Of a stretch of 12,760 bases of DNA, positions 1 to 8,148 are shown piece after piece. The notes under the pieces are model-generated. The model had not been told where the DNA came from. It saw nothing but the letters and a program-made list of their open reading frames with translations, and did no database searches. The translations under genes and the position numbers were made by a program. The DNA comes from Larix sibirica. Its lineage: Eukaryota > Streptophyta > Pinopsida > Pinales > Pinaceae. The stretch covers positions 6,755 through 19,514 of the forward strand of contig NWUY0300022251.1 in NCBI GenBank assembly GCA_004151065.3, read 5' to 3'. How positions within the stretch are numbered: position 1 is the first letter of the stretch; each line of letters opens with the position of its first letter.

Positions 1-97
1 GGGTTTGAGACAATAATCATATGCCCTATCTTTTCACAAAGTGTATCTCCTTTTACTAAATTCTTTGTACATTTTATTTTATGCAATTTTTATGATT
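1..97. other. AT-rich intergenic sequence, no gene seen
   Basis: AT-rich non-coding sequence at the left edge. I see no open frame of useful length, no RNA gene and no transposon terminus here. Confidence 0.5.
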
Positions 98-201
98 AAA
101 AACTCTAAAAGTCTGAAAATTATAAAAACCCTAAAAGTCTGAAAAATTCCCAAAACTCTAAAATCTGAAAAAATTCAAAACTCAAAAATAGTTTGAAATT
201 T
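98..201. repeat. Short A-rich degenerate tandem repeat, about 4 units
   Basis: Four related units begin near 98, 124, 152 and 177, so the spacing is 25-28 bp. Each carries the word AAAACTCTAAAAGTCTGAAA or a close variant; the fourth unit is the most diverged. This is seen directly by aligning the units. It is probably a small decayed minisatellite without coding function. Confidence 0.6.
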
Positions 202-2290
202 GTAAATCTGATCCACCTAATAAATGCGCCCTAGTGGATTTATCCATTGATCTTCAAGGGCGTCTCATTCTCAGCTTTAGGGGCACAGCTGTGTGCCAAA
301 GCAAAATCTCTGTCGACTGCCAAACGAAATTACAGCAGACCCTTTTTTTGCAGAATTGACTAGTTATTTAATTCGTCCTTGTTCATAGTGCAATCTTTCC
401 TCAAGGCCGAGTTATGCTGTAGTCTTGAAAGCTCTTTTAAGTGGTGATATAACTGAGAACATAACTCTCTGCAGACTGTCAAAACACATTTTAACAGACT
501 TCGTTTGCAGATCTGCTTGGTAACTAAATTCGCCCTAATCATCTAATGGTCAATCCTCTTAGGGTCGAATTTTTTTGAGTTCATTTTGTGAACTGTGGAG
601 TATTTTTATTGCTGATATTTTACTGATTTAAGTGATAGACTCTATGTAACAGTTGCTGCTAGGTTTCAGTCCCTTTACTTTCAGTTGACAACCTTAAATT
701 GGAAATCTGTCTTGAACTTGAGACTATATTTTGCTGATAGTAGTACATGTAATTGAATTAACTCCTCCCTTATAATTTCTGTGTCTTTATCTCTGACTGT
801 TGACTCCATTTAAGGCACTGATCTAGTTACAAGGTTGTAGAAAGGTACTTGCGTGTTTGCAGGTGTCTTTACGGGCTCTCCCCTGGGTTTAGGAACCCAA
901 AGAAGTTGAGGGGCTAGGCTGTGTTGACATTGGGCCTAGACTCCTCCTATATCCTTGCCTATCACTAGCATTAAGGTCACATTGCATTGCTTTTTCAAGA
1001 CTGCTAGTTTGAAGGGTAACAGTCAGCAGACTTCTCACTGATTTCAGAGTCACTTCAAATTAACAGAAAAACTAGTTATCGTCTTGACAGGCTTGAGTCA
1101 GAGTAATTAAGTTGTATATGTATGGAGTTGGATCTTGCCTGAAATGTGGCCCATTTTGAAGATCAGAACATGATTACTGTGAATTTGTTCTCACCACTTT
1201 TTCACAAGAAGTGCTTGTCCAGGTTCACCAACACTGTAAAGGAAGAAATAAATGTAACTTGAATTCCAAGTACATGAAATAAAACTTAACTGCTTAGAAG
1301 TAGAATGAAAGTTTATGGCAGAGTTTGAAATAAAGAGAAGGAATATTGCAGTTGCATTAATCATCTGCATGCCCATTCCATGTTTCAGTTTTGTATGTGA
1401 CATTTTATGTTGACTTCCCATAATCAATTGCAACTATCTATCAGAATTTGGGATATAATATATTAGCAAGCATTGTTAAGTCTCAAATTAATGTATTTTA
1501 TTAGTGATATCAGATATTTAAAGGTAACATTCTTCCTCATCAAGCTTACATGCTTTGGCTTTATCTGTATATTTAATCTCAGACAATATGCTCAGCTCAT
1601 TTAGTTGTCAGCCTAAAATGTCAACACTTGTTTCATTTTTATGCTTTATAAAAATAAAAAACATATCAATAATGAGGATTGACCAAAAGGTGCTCAGTGG
1701 TATTGGTTTTGGAATGCACATTCTATGAAATACATTGGAGGGATTACATAAGTGATTTCTAGACCAAATCAAAACCATTGACTGAGGTACATTCTTTTGA
1801 CAAAAAAGCCACTTGATTATTTCATAGGAAGGTGGACCCTGCCTGGCTTTTTTTATCTCTATCCTATGCTTGCTGTGAATCATCATGCCTGAAATGACTG
1901 TCCTCACTAGATAGATCAAATATTTCAGTTCCAAGCCCAGCTCCTTTCTAACTCCTATTCTATTCAGAAGTTCCTGTCATCTACAAAACAATCCACTTTT
2001 ATAGGCACTGAAAATAAGTAGGTAGGGTACCTTATATTGCTTTATCTTGATAAGGTTTACTTCCTCTACTGGTTGAGATAATGAATTCTGAGTTCCCTCC
2101 CACCTGTTGACCCACTTGTTGCTCCTGAAAGGTCTTACCTGCCTCAGCTAAATTGTAAGGGATGCTACTAGAGAAAAGACTGAAGAGAGGCAATCGTTGA
2201 AAGGTGGGACCTTTTACTTAATTACATGAACAAGAGAATCAGCTGGTGACTATGTAATTCATTGAATGAACAAGAGGACTGCAATTGGAA
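202..2290. other. Long non-coding stretch, no recognised gene
   Basis: About 2.1 kb of AT-rich sequence with stops in all frames. The longest open frame is a 108-codon minus-strand frame at 1608-1934. Its product is hydrophobic and tryptophan-containing but shows no domain I recognise, and it has no clear start context. I found no tRNA, no LTR ends and no reverse-transcriptase motifs. It could be ancient transposon debris or intronic/intergenic DNA. Confidence 0.5.
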
Positions 2291-2293
2291 CAA

Positions 2294-2544
2294 CCAACCC
2301 TTACTTGAGAAGAGTTCTGGCTTGACCTTTTAGGACCTTATCATTGTTTAGCTCAGGCAAGTAACTTACCAGCTTGTTTGAGTCAGTTTGCATAGTGAAC
2401 TTACCTTCTAGAAAATGTATTGGTCAAGAAGGGTTAACCCAGTAAGGTCCTGATCAATGGTTCTAACAAAGGGCTGGTTCTGAAAGGTCAGTCAAATAAG
2501 ATCTTAATCAACCTTACTAGTGAAGGGTTGGTCTTGAAAGGGCT
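2294..2544. repeat. Degenerate 54-bp direct repeat with inverted partner
   Basis: Two related segments start at 2444 (AAGGTCCTGATCAA) and 2498 (AAGATCTTAATCAA), 54 bp apart. Each continues into a word like AAGGGYTGGTYYTGAAAGG. Inverted matches lie upstream: AGGACCTTA at 2332-2340 pairs with TAAGGTCCT at 2443-2451, and CCAACCCTT at 2294-2302 pairs with AAGGGTTGG at 2523-2531. The pattern resembles a decayed foldback or MITE-like unit. No clear terminal inverted repeat or target duplication was found, so the class is open. Confidence 0.35.
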
Positions 2545-2651
2545 TACTTTAGAGGAATTAGATATACAAAATAGCTATAAAGTATAGTTAAGTGCTACAT
2601 ATTGTCAATGCCAATTATAATGGCTAATAAAAACCCTAGTGGAAAACATTG

Positions 2652-2788
2652 CCGAAAAATCGCCGATTTCCCGAGAAATCGCAATTTTTTCAGCTTGCCG
2701 ATTTTTTTCGCTGAAAAAATCGGACCTCACAATTTTATGAAAAAATCGGCGATTTTTCCTAAAACATCATGCGAAGACCCAAAAAATC
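2652..2788. repeat. Hairpin-rich ATCG/CGAT word block
   Basis: The block repeats words of the form A5-6TCGG or A5-6TCGC and their complements. A perfect 10-bp stem is formed by CCGATTTTTT (2698-2707) and AAAAAATCGG (2714-2723) with a 6-base loop. A second stem pairs AAAAATCG (2741-2748) with CGATTTTT (2750-2757) across one base. Related words occur near 2655-2670, 2675-2690 and 2780-2790. CpG-containing words are frequent here compared with the AT-rich flanks. It may be a subterminal repeat region of a DNA transposon, but no ends are visible and an N interrupts it at 2800. Confidence 0.5.
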
Positions 2789-2799
2789 GCCATGGAGTT

Positions 2800-2800
2800 N
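2800..2800. other. Single ambiguous base (N)
   Basis: An isolated N lies just after the hairpin-rich block. It could be an uncalled base or a minimal gap; the hairpins to its left could make local assembly difficult. Confidence 0.9.
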
Positions 2801-4103
2801 ACTAACTATCAATTTAAGCACTCATGTTCACTATTTAAGCAGGATATCATCTACCAAAACCACAAATATCCATTCCTGGGCTTATATACATATTTCTTAT
2901 TAAGCTATTTTAAGCAGGGCGGTGTGACTTATTGATCTGCTTATCCTGTTCATCATTGTAAGCATCTTCTTGCTACTAATTATCTGAGGCAATCGAAGTA
3001 GGAGTGGCCATGTTGGAAGACTAAACAAATTAATCAATGTATATAGGTTTTGGAACAAGTCGCATAATTATCGAAGATTTGTTACGTGGCATGCACGGAT
3101 AATAAATGGAAAACTACACCCATAAGCATATGATCACTCTGCAAACTTCTAGAGAGTGTCTTCCATAAAACTACAACCATAAGCATGCCCAAAATCCTAG
3201 GGTCAATGAAGGATACAACCATACATCCCTTGAATCAACAAAAAAGAGGGAAAAACCCTAGTCAATGTAAGAGCTTGAGCTTCCAAGATAGCGAGCCTTC
3301 AAGTACAAAGATTGCGCTAGCTCATTTAGGGAAATACCATTAATTGGTCCTATCAATACCAAACAAAACACCCGAGGTGACAAAAATGGGAGTTAATCTG
3401 GTCGCACAGTGCCATTTATAGCTTATCCAACGTAGGGTTTTAATGCCAATAAAATGTTCAACTAAATAACCTGCCCGCCTAAGTTACGGTGTTGGTCCCT
3501 AGGTAATGCCTCTCTTCGCAATTTCTCATTCATTGATAGTCAATCGATCAATTGGCACTGGTTGAAGGGAGCGGAGTAAGCACAAACACGATCGAACCAA
3601 CCACCAACGTTATATCGGTAGCCTAGGCAACTGAGGGAAATGGTACTGACCAAGTGATGATCCTGAAAAGGCCTTATGAACCCTAGGAATGCTAGGACTA
3701 TGGCAATGAAAGCAAACCCTAGATTGCGGCATATCCTGATACCACACGTATAGGCGGCTTATAAGCACAATGGGAGGTCTGGCCTTATGCTATATTCAAT
3801 TTAAATGCTAATGAAATGGTAAATGCTTTGCAAAACCTAAAATACAATGGTGAAAACCGTTTACGGTAAAAGGTAAACCGTCAGAAAACGACCTACCTGG
3901 CAATGCGCAAGTGGTCCGAATAAGCTTCCCAATGGAGTTACACTGCTTTCCTATCGTCTGGTGAGTGCTCCAAAACGCCGTTACAAATAATGTGACAAGC
4001 AAGAATTCGAAAGCTTATATATATACCAAAATAACCCTAGCATTAATTGCGTTAACGGGGTCAAATCATGCTTTTTTGGGTCACTTTTCAACTTACCGCA
4101 AAT
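2801..4103. other. Non-coding stretch, no recognised gene
   Basis: About 1.3 kb with stops in all frames and many CCCTAG/CCTAGG-like words scattered through it. A 64-codon minus-strand open frame at 3808-4002 has no recognisable domain. I saw no transposon protein motif, RNA gene or LTR pair. It may be decayed transposon sequence. Confidence 0.45.
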
Positions 4104-4740
4104 GTTTCAGACCACTTTAAAATTTATGCCGAAAGTGTTTTGGAGATCAGTTTCAGAGCAATTCTCTTTCGGCACCGATCCTTTTCGGGGCCGTTTCTTT
4201 GGCACCGATGTGTTTCAGACACTTTATCATTTGTCACCGATCTCGTTTCGGTCGACTTCCATTCTATGTCAAACTTGTCGGGCAAGAAAACCAAGTTTAC
4301 GTCGATTCTACCTTGAAATATTTCGGAGTGAAAACAAAGTTTACGTCGATTCACTTCAGGAAGACATCTTTTGATGCCGATCCACTCCATCTCTTTGGTC
4401 GACACAACTTACCAATCTACGTCGGCGAGTGTTTGGGCAAGTTTCGGAGCAACACACCTTTTGATTGTGTCGGTGCAAAACATAATTCTTCTACGACCGT
4501 TTCAGGGCTAAATAATAAACTTCACCGATTGTTTCAGCGAAATATGGATAACTCCTCCGATTGGGCTCGTTTTCCTTGTCCTCTGACCATTTCGGCAGAA
4601 CATTCAATTTTGCTCCAAAACACAATTCTCCCGAAAAGTCTGAGTGTTTCGGCATTAAATTTACAACCTCCCCGACCGTTTCGGTGCAACATTGGATTGT
4701 GCTACGACCGTTTCGGTGGAAAATTGATAACTCTCCTGTT
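4104..4740. repeat. Degenerate tandem array, period about 32 bp
   Basis: Words of the form GTTTCGGYG or GTTTCAG recur and each is followed by an A/T-rich half ending in YCCGACC or CACCGAT. Clear unit starts are at 4104, 4212, 4245, 4277, 4320, 4353, 4441, 4468, 4499, 4531, 4646, 4678 and 4710. Many successive spacings are 31-33 bp (for example 4499-4531, 4646-4678, 4678-4710), and 4531 to 4646 is nearly four periods. A sub-pair near 4297 and 4335 shares AAGTTTACGTCGATTC. Several overlapping frames are open on both strands, including 181 codons at 4199-4744, because the units contain few stops. The array is best read as an old minisatellite or the repeated part of an LTR U3, not as a gene. Confidence 0.7.
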
Positions 4741-5031
4741 CTAGAAAAAATGAATTTTCTCTTGATTTAAAAAAAAATTCCAAGTGTCAAACAAATGTAA
4801 GCAGATAAAATAAAACAACATTCTAAGTAAATTCAAAAAGGAGGGCCCCTACAAATTTTACAAAATTTTTGGGATCAGGTTGCAGCTGCAACACATCTCT
4901 GGTGTTTGTCTAGCTCTTTAATGGATGAATCCATTAGACTACGAATCTTCTAATGGAATTTAATAGGGACAAAAACGAAATGGTATATTGAGCTGCCATG
5001 CAACTCTTTACAGACATTCAATTATGTTGTA
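4741..5031. other. Leader-like non-coding sequence with two palindromes
   Basis: This stretch lies between the 32-bp array and the gag pseudogene. It holds a perfect 14-bp palindrome, GTTGCAGCTGCAAC (4879-4892), and an inverted repeat, TAATGGAT-GA-ATCCATTA (4919-4936). It would correspond to the untranslated leader if the upstream array belongs to the same retroelement. No open frame is convincing. Confidence 0.35.
4870..4880 (+). promoter_or_regulatory. Possible decayed primer binding site
   Basis: TGGGATCAGGT resembles the plant initiator-tRNA-Met primer binding site (TGGTATCAGAGC) with mismatches and a short deletion. It sits upstream of the plus-strand gag, where a PBS would belong. No matching 5' LTR was confirmed upstream, so this is only a candidate. 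Confidence 0.2.
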
Positions 5032-5826
5032 ATGACTTGCCTAAATCACTTTCAGCTTCCATTTTGTTATGAAATTGGTATTGAATTGTTGACCTCGTTT
5101 CATCGGGATAAGTCCACTCATATCTCCAACCACATTCAAGAATGGTGGAGAAGATGTAGTTTGATAAAAGCTCAGGTTCCTGATGAATTTTTAACCAATT
5201 GGTTCATTAAGTCTTTGCAAACCTGTATTGCGAAAGATGTGACTCTCTCAGGGGTGCGAATTGAAGAGCATTCCATTATAAAATCCCAACAACTAGACTT
5301 AGTTTACTCTCAGTCCAGAATGCTATATGAAATTTCGCCTAATGCTCCTTGAGTAGCGATTGATCTGACAAAACTAGTTCGTGGACCACATGTCGATGGT
5401 GTGATTGGTTCAGTAGTTAGTATTGTAGCTAGCTAGCGTACGCTCCTTGTAGGTCAAAATTCGTCGACAGTTTCCCTGAACAACACACAGAATCCAAATC
5501 CCAACCCTTCCTTGAATGTTCTGACAGTTTAAACAACCAGTTCTAAAGGAAACCAACAACCCAGAGGGAAAAAAATAAGAACAAGAGAACTGGGAATAAG
5601 GGGAAAAACAATGCAAATAACAACAACAACCAAAATAATAATGCTGGTGGGGCCAATAAGGAGAAGGGTAAAACATAATTTCCTTTCTTTTTATGCAAGG
5701 AGCACTTAACCGTGACAAGTGCCCCAAGATGGAAATGGATGTTGGTGTGCAAAGGAAAAACCCGAGTTCTAGCATGAAAATACCAACAAAGCTCCTAGAT
5801 ACCGACCCATACAACATCACCTGTTA
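5032..5826 (+). pseudogene. gag: Degenerate plant LTR-retrotransposon gag
   Basis: Gag builds the virus-like particle and packages element RNA. The first frame, 5032-5352, encodes 106 residues containing EWWRRCSLIKAQVPDEFL, then LTNWFIKSLQ and KSQQLDLVYSQS. This is the pattern of plant Ty3/gypsy gag capsid domains as I know them. The frame continues after a TGA at 5350-5352 (probable former CGA), with further stops and a frame change near 5571, into an Asn/Lys-rich linker typical of the gag C-terminus. A decayed zinc knuckle follows: LCKEH near 5688-5702, then, in another frame, RDKCPK near 5712-5729. One Cys of the expected CCHC is missing. No protease or reverse transcriptase follows. The start is arbitrary because homology probably begins upstream. 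Family assignment is inferred by eye. Confidence 0.6.
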
Positions 5827-5854
5827 AACATATGAAGTCTCACCCGAGGCATCC

Positions 5855-5863
5855 GAGGGGGGG
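5855..5863 (+). promoter_or_regulatory. Candidate plus-strand polypurine tract
   Basis: GAGGGGGGG lies one base before TGTAGAAAC, a possible LTR start. This is where a plus-strand polypurine tract would be if the gag fragment belongs to an element whose 3' LTR begins at 5865. The same edge can equally be the end of a minus-strand LTR, so the call is uncertain. Confidence 0.3.
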
Positions 5864-5864
5864 T

Positions 5865-5885
5865 TGTAGAAACTAGGTTTCTACA
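5865..5885. repeat. 21-bp palindrome at LTR edge
   Basis: TGTAGAAAC and GTTTCTACA are perfect 9-bp inverted arms around TAG. The position coincides with the proposed LTR terminus, so integrase end recognition or a nested double LTR end are possible explanations. Confidence 0.85.
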
Positions 5886-6162
5886 AACATGAAGGGTTAG
5901 GAGGAAATTGTATCATATCTACGCACATACATAAGATCTCTAACAACATAATAAACATAAACATATTCAGATCCATCATTCAGAAACACCATCCATAATT
6001 ATACCTAACATTCATAACATCATATTGAGAGGCATTCAAAAGAATTCAATAGTGCACAAAGAGGGTCTCCAAACCATCTTCATTAGATGATCAGTCATTC
6101 ATAACTGTACATCTCCTGCACACTGCGCGACAGAAACCCTGAAAAAAATAATATCACAATAG

Positions 6163-6184
6163 CTCTCCTCTCTCTCTCTCTCTC
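6163..6184. repeat. (CT)n microsatellite inside LTR
   Basis: A CT/GA run with one interruption lies about 45 bp downstream of the minus-strand TATA box, so on the transcript it would be a GA-rich leader. The same run at 9030-9047 opens copy B, immediately next to the NN gap. Confidence 0.9.
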
Positions 6185-6229
6185 ATATGCCCTCTTTCTT
6201 CCTATATATCTTTATCTATTTATCGACTA

Positions 6230-6240
6230 CCTATTTATAG
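6230..6240 (-). promoter_or_regulatory. LTR TATA box
   Basis: On the minus strand this reads CTATAAATAGG, a near-ideal plant TATA box. It would drive transcription leftward through the GA-rich leader. The copy B counterpart at 9093-9103 reads CTTTAAATAGG. The position within an LTR is inferred; the motif itself is seen directly. Confidence 0.55.
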
Positions 6241-6298
6241 TTTTTCTACCGGGAGGGGAAATCCCACAGATAGACCATATTCCTAACAAACCAAAACC

Positions 6299-8121
6299 CT
6301 AACTATTTTCCTTCTTTTGTGCTCTTCCGCCTATTTGGTGTGTGTGTGCAGCCCACATATTTGTGCGTGTTCTCCCAAACCAGTCCCTTCTTGATCCCGC
6401 TCCAATAGGATCCCAATACTCACTTGTGGCTCGTCTGGACCCACCTTGTTCACTCAACCAATATTTGAGTTTTTGTTCATGTTCACAATTTTGCCTGCTT
6501 CTCGGGTTGCACTACTGCTGCTAACTTCTGCAAGGCTACCTGTGCAGTCGTGGGCTTTTCCTTCATTTATGATTCCTTGGCCAAAATTGATTCTTCTATT
6601 TTCTCACTAAGAGTTATCTTCAAAGTTTTTGTGCATTCCTCAATAGTTTCCTTATATTTCCCCTATACCTGCGCAAATTGTTCTGTGACTTGCATTGCTT
6701 GCTTCTGTAAAGGATCTAGCTTGTTGGCTATCCTTCGTCACTCTTCTCTGATTCTACTTACTTCCATATGTTGTTTTCGATATTCCCCCATCTTGGCTAT
6801 CTTTTCCATGACTGGTAGGGTAGTCAAACTATGGTACATCCTCTGTTCTGCTTCTTTCACAACTTGAAACCTTTGGTCTACTTCCTTTAATTGTTCATCT
6901 GCGACCAACTGTGCCCATAGCTGAGTGCTTTCTTCATGTAAATTTTCACAGTTTAATTCCAACGTTTTGATGTTATCTACAACAATGTTTACTATTTCGT
7001 CTCTCTGTTCGTGCTCTACTCTAACCTCTGGTGGTGTCTCTGGTTGTTGCTTTGCTACAAGATCCTCAATCTTGCACGAAACCTATCCTTGCCACCTTTT
7101 CTTTTGGCACTGTATCCTCTTCTATCTACAACTCTGGTAGCTTTCTACGTACTTCCTCAACTACCTTATGCAATCTTGTATTCTTTTGTTGTATTTCGTC
7201 TACTTCTTTCTTCATCTTATCACTCTTCTTGGCTGCCTCTTCCACCTCCTTTTGTAGTTTTGTTGTCTTCTATGCAATTTCTTCTTTCTCCTTTCCAATT
7301 TTCTGAAATTCCTCCTCTAATGCTTCTTTCTCATCTTGGTTTCTATACCACTCTGTTGTGGCTGCCTCGTATCTCCCTAGGATCTCATGTGTGATAGATG
7401 AATGCAGTGTCTGCAAATCCTCCGTAAGTAATCACGACAAGACTATCTGTACTGGGTTTATTGTGAATGATGACTCTTGCATCTCTTGTGTGGGAAATAC
7501 TAGCATTGTTGCCGAAATCTTTACTCCTTTCTATGGTTTCGTTGTAACCTGTATCTGCATATCTGGTTGTGTTTTCATGTTGTTTTGTACCTCTTCCTTC
7601 CTAGTTCTCATCATTAATTGTTTTATTGTCGCAAACTCTTCTTGGACCTTCATATAGATATCCTCTTGTTTAGTCGCAAGCTCTTCCATTTCTTTCCTTG
7701 TTGCTACCATTTCTATAACTTCTTTAGTGACATTCTTGACCTCCCAACGAATCTAATCCACATCATCTTCAATCAACACCCGAAAAGAGTTGGGATTCGA
7801 TGTTATCCTTTTCTTCCTCGCCGGTCCTTTAGGAAGGTATTTTTCTTTTCTTTTCTCAATCAACTCAGTTTGTTTTGTAGTGTCCGAGAGAATTTCTAAA
7901 CTTTCGGTGTCCTGATATGTAGAATTACTTTGTGCTGGATTGTCTTCTTGTTGTCTCGACTGTGGCTGTTGTGTGGCTTCTTCTTCCTCTCCTACTGGAA
8001 CACGCCATGCTGGATCCCAGTCATTTATAATGTGACTGATATCTTCCTCTATTGGCCTAAACATTGTAGGTATCCATTGCTTCTCGGGATCTCTTTTTGT
8101 TTGCACATAGTTATGATGCAT
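6299..8121 (-). pseudogene. Post-integrase accessory ORF, copy A (coiled-coil rich)
   Basis: A coding region of about 600 codons lies between the integrase stop and the LTR. It begins at an ATG at 8121, 28 bases after the pol stop, and ends at a TAG at 6299-6301. The N-terminal part has KQWIPTMFRP and NDWDPAWR, then Gln/Glu-rich and KRKEK/ARKKR basic stretches. The middle (about 7140-7360) is strongly heptad-like Lys/Glu sequence such as EFQKIGKEKEE and KLQKEVEEAAKKSDKMKKE, suggesting a long coiled coil. The C-terminal part holds HEQKLKYWLSEQ and EYWDP. Lesions include stops at 7753-7755, 7531-7533, 7432-7434, 7270-7272, 7126-7128, 6738-6740 and 6663-6665, and frame changes near 7065 and 6495. 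I do not recognise the family. No signal peptide or obvious membrane segment was seen, so an env role is not supported. Confidence 0.6.
6306..6318 (-). promoter_or_regulatory. Candidate polypurine tract of copy A
   Basis: The minus strand reads AAAAGAAGGAAAA just before the stop of the accessory ORF and about 20 bp before the proposed LTR start. The copy B equivalent is AAAAGAGGGAAAA. Purine-only composition and position fit the primer for second-strand synthesis, although an offset of about 17-20 bp from a TG start is unusual. Confidence 0.35.
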
Positions 8122-8148
8122 CTCTTTTTTTTTTTAAAATTCTTATAC

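Larger units (their letters stand above)
5865..6288 (-). repeat. Probable LTR (3' LTR of minus-strand copy A)
   Basis: On the minus strand the segment starts TGTTAGGAATATGG near 6288 and ends GTTTCTACA at 5865, giving TGT...ACA ends and about 424 bp. It lies directly after the post-integrase ORF and a purine tract. Internally it has a TATA box (6230-6240), a GA-rich leader and the word GGGTTTCTGTCGCGCAG (6123-6139), which would fall in R/U5. Its 5865 edge carries a palindrome. The second LTR lies outside the window, so the ends are not proven by a pair. A shorter LTR ending near 6158 (TGTGATATT on the minus strand) is an alternative. Confidence 0.5.

Noticed and set aside
1608-1934. 108-codon minus-strand open frame
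   Set aside because: No domain, no start context and no neighbouring gene signal; chance opening in AT-rich DNA is the simplest reading.
2602-2805. 67-codon plus-strand open frame
   Set aside because: It runs through the hairpin-rich repeat block and ends in N; composition is set by the repeated words.
4104-4740. CRISPR-like array because of the near 32-bp spacing
   Set aside because: Units are diverged throughout with no identical repeats alternating with unique spacers, and the context is a plant retrotransposon region.
4199-4744. 181-codon plus-strand open frame
   Set aside because: It lies entirely in the 32-bp tandem array, overlaps other open frames on both strands, and shows no recognisable domain. 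Openness is explained by the low stop content of the repeat unit.
5410-5820. 136-codon minus-strand open frame
   Set aside because: It is antisense to the Asn/Lys-rich gag linker; the plus strand shows gag-like motifs.
6299-8121. Accessory ORF as an envelope gene
   Set aside because: Position fits, but no signal peptide, membrane anchor or Cys-rich ectodomain is visible; the sequence is charged and coiled-coil-like.
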